Source: Candidatus Accumulibacter sp. ACC003 (GTDB lineage Bacteria > Pseudomonadota > Gammaproteobacteria > Burkholderiales > Rhodocyclaceae). From it: DNA of 64,000 bases. Position numbers and translations under genes: made by a program. Every line of letters begins with the position of its first letter. The first letter of the stretch is position 1. Where the stretch lies: positions 327,599 to 391,598 of the forward strand of contig NZ_CAJQTX010000011.1 in the NCBI RefSeq assembly GCF_907163085.1, given 5' to 3'. Of this stretch, positions 63,810 through 64,000 are shown one piece after another. Below the pieces are notes generated by a model, which saw nothing but the letters and a program-made list of their open reading frames with translations, was not told the origin of the DNA and did no database searches.

Positions 63810-64000
63810 TTCAGGCTGGTCCGGCGACCACGCCGGCGTCGTGCAGACGGCCGACTTCGGCTTCACTCATGCCGAGAACGTCGAGCAGTATCTGGTCGGT
63901 GTGCTCGCCGAGCAGCGGCGCCGGCTGCGCCGGCACGCGTGGCGAGCGAGAAAAGTCGAGTGGCGTCGTCGGCATCAAATAGGAGCCACGCCAGGCTGCT
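63810..64000 (-). CDS. CoA-transferase (CaiB/BaiF family), C-terminal part
   Basis: The frame is open to the window edge and stops at 63810. The residues ([55 protein letters not shown]) are the typical ending of class III CoA transferases, including the G-E-H-T motif. Adjacent to the lyase and mesaconyl-CoA hydratase it could be a mesaconyl-CoA C1-C4 transferase, but only the last ~63 residues are visible, so this is inferred from context. Confidence 0.8.

Overview
The window looks like a chromosomal piece of a high-GC betaproteobacterium of the Rhodocyclales type. 'Candidatus Accumulibacter' is my best guess, based on gene content and order: tgt-yajC-secD-secF, a zinc-poor DksA, pyruvate:ferredoxin oxidoreductase beside PPDK, a mesaconyl-CoA hydratase/malyl-CoA lyase pair, and MotA/MotB separate from other flagellar genes. 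I ran no database search, so the taxonomy is an inference.

Layout. 1-10.9 kb is a metal-resistance and toxin-antitoxin zone. It has a CusB (5' cut, with a CusF-like tail) and CusA pair, a Phd/PIN toxin-antitoxin pair, two eroded pieces of a second cusA, a PbrR/CadR-type regulator divergent from a Zn/Cd/Pb P-type ATPase, a BrnT toxin with an HTH antitoxin, and a CopG-like antitoxin whose toxin is cut. The regulator-ATPase cassette lies between two same-direction copies of a dispersed intergenic repeat. 10.9-15.1 kb holds a sugar-binding-protein homologue next to a membrane HAMP-PAS-GGDEF-EAL protein.

15.6-25.5 kb is an accessory island of visibly lower GC. It has an overlapping pair of unknown membrane proteins, a small unknown protein, a 17-unit 21-bp tandem array that is open on both strands, a 510-aa protein with three copies of an unknown domain, a SIR2-STAND NTPase resembling anti-phage NAD-depleting proteins, a small secreted protein and a class A beta-lactamase.

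26-40 kb is mostly housekeeping and stress: katG, a YgiQ radical SAM protein, a cupin, fatty-acid cis/trans isomerase, a DUF3617 protein, mtnA plus a class II aldolase (methylthioribose salvage), a FAD oxidoreductase, dksA and chrA. 40-46 kb is signalling and motility: a CheY-like receiver, a CheC-like phosphatase broken by a C-run frameshift and an IS5-family insertion, a PAS-GGDEF cyclase, motA and motB. 46-53.6 kb has a glutathione transferase, purB, two small proteins, and secF/secD/yajC/tgt on the minus strand.

53.8-64 kb, all minus strand, is central carbon metabolism. porG-porA-porB plus an NAD(P)H:ferredoxin-type oxidoreductase and ppdK could interconvert acetyl-CoA, pyruvate and PEP. 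They are followed by mesaconyl-CoA hydratase, a frameshifted malyl-CoA lyase and the C-terminus of a CoA transferase. Single-base homopolymer indels in two genes (C8 at 41577-41584, and three in the lyase) suggest either residual sequencing errors or real decay.
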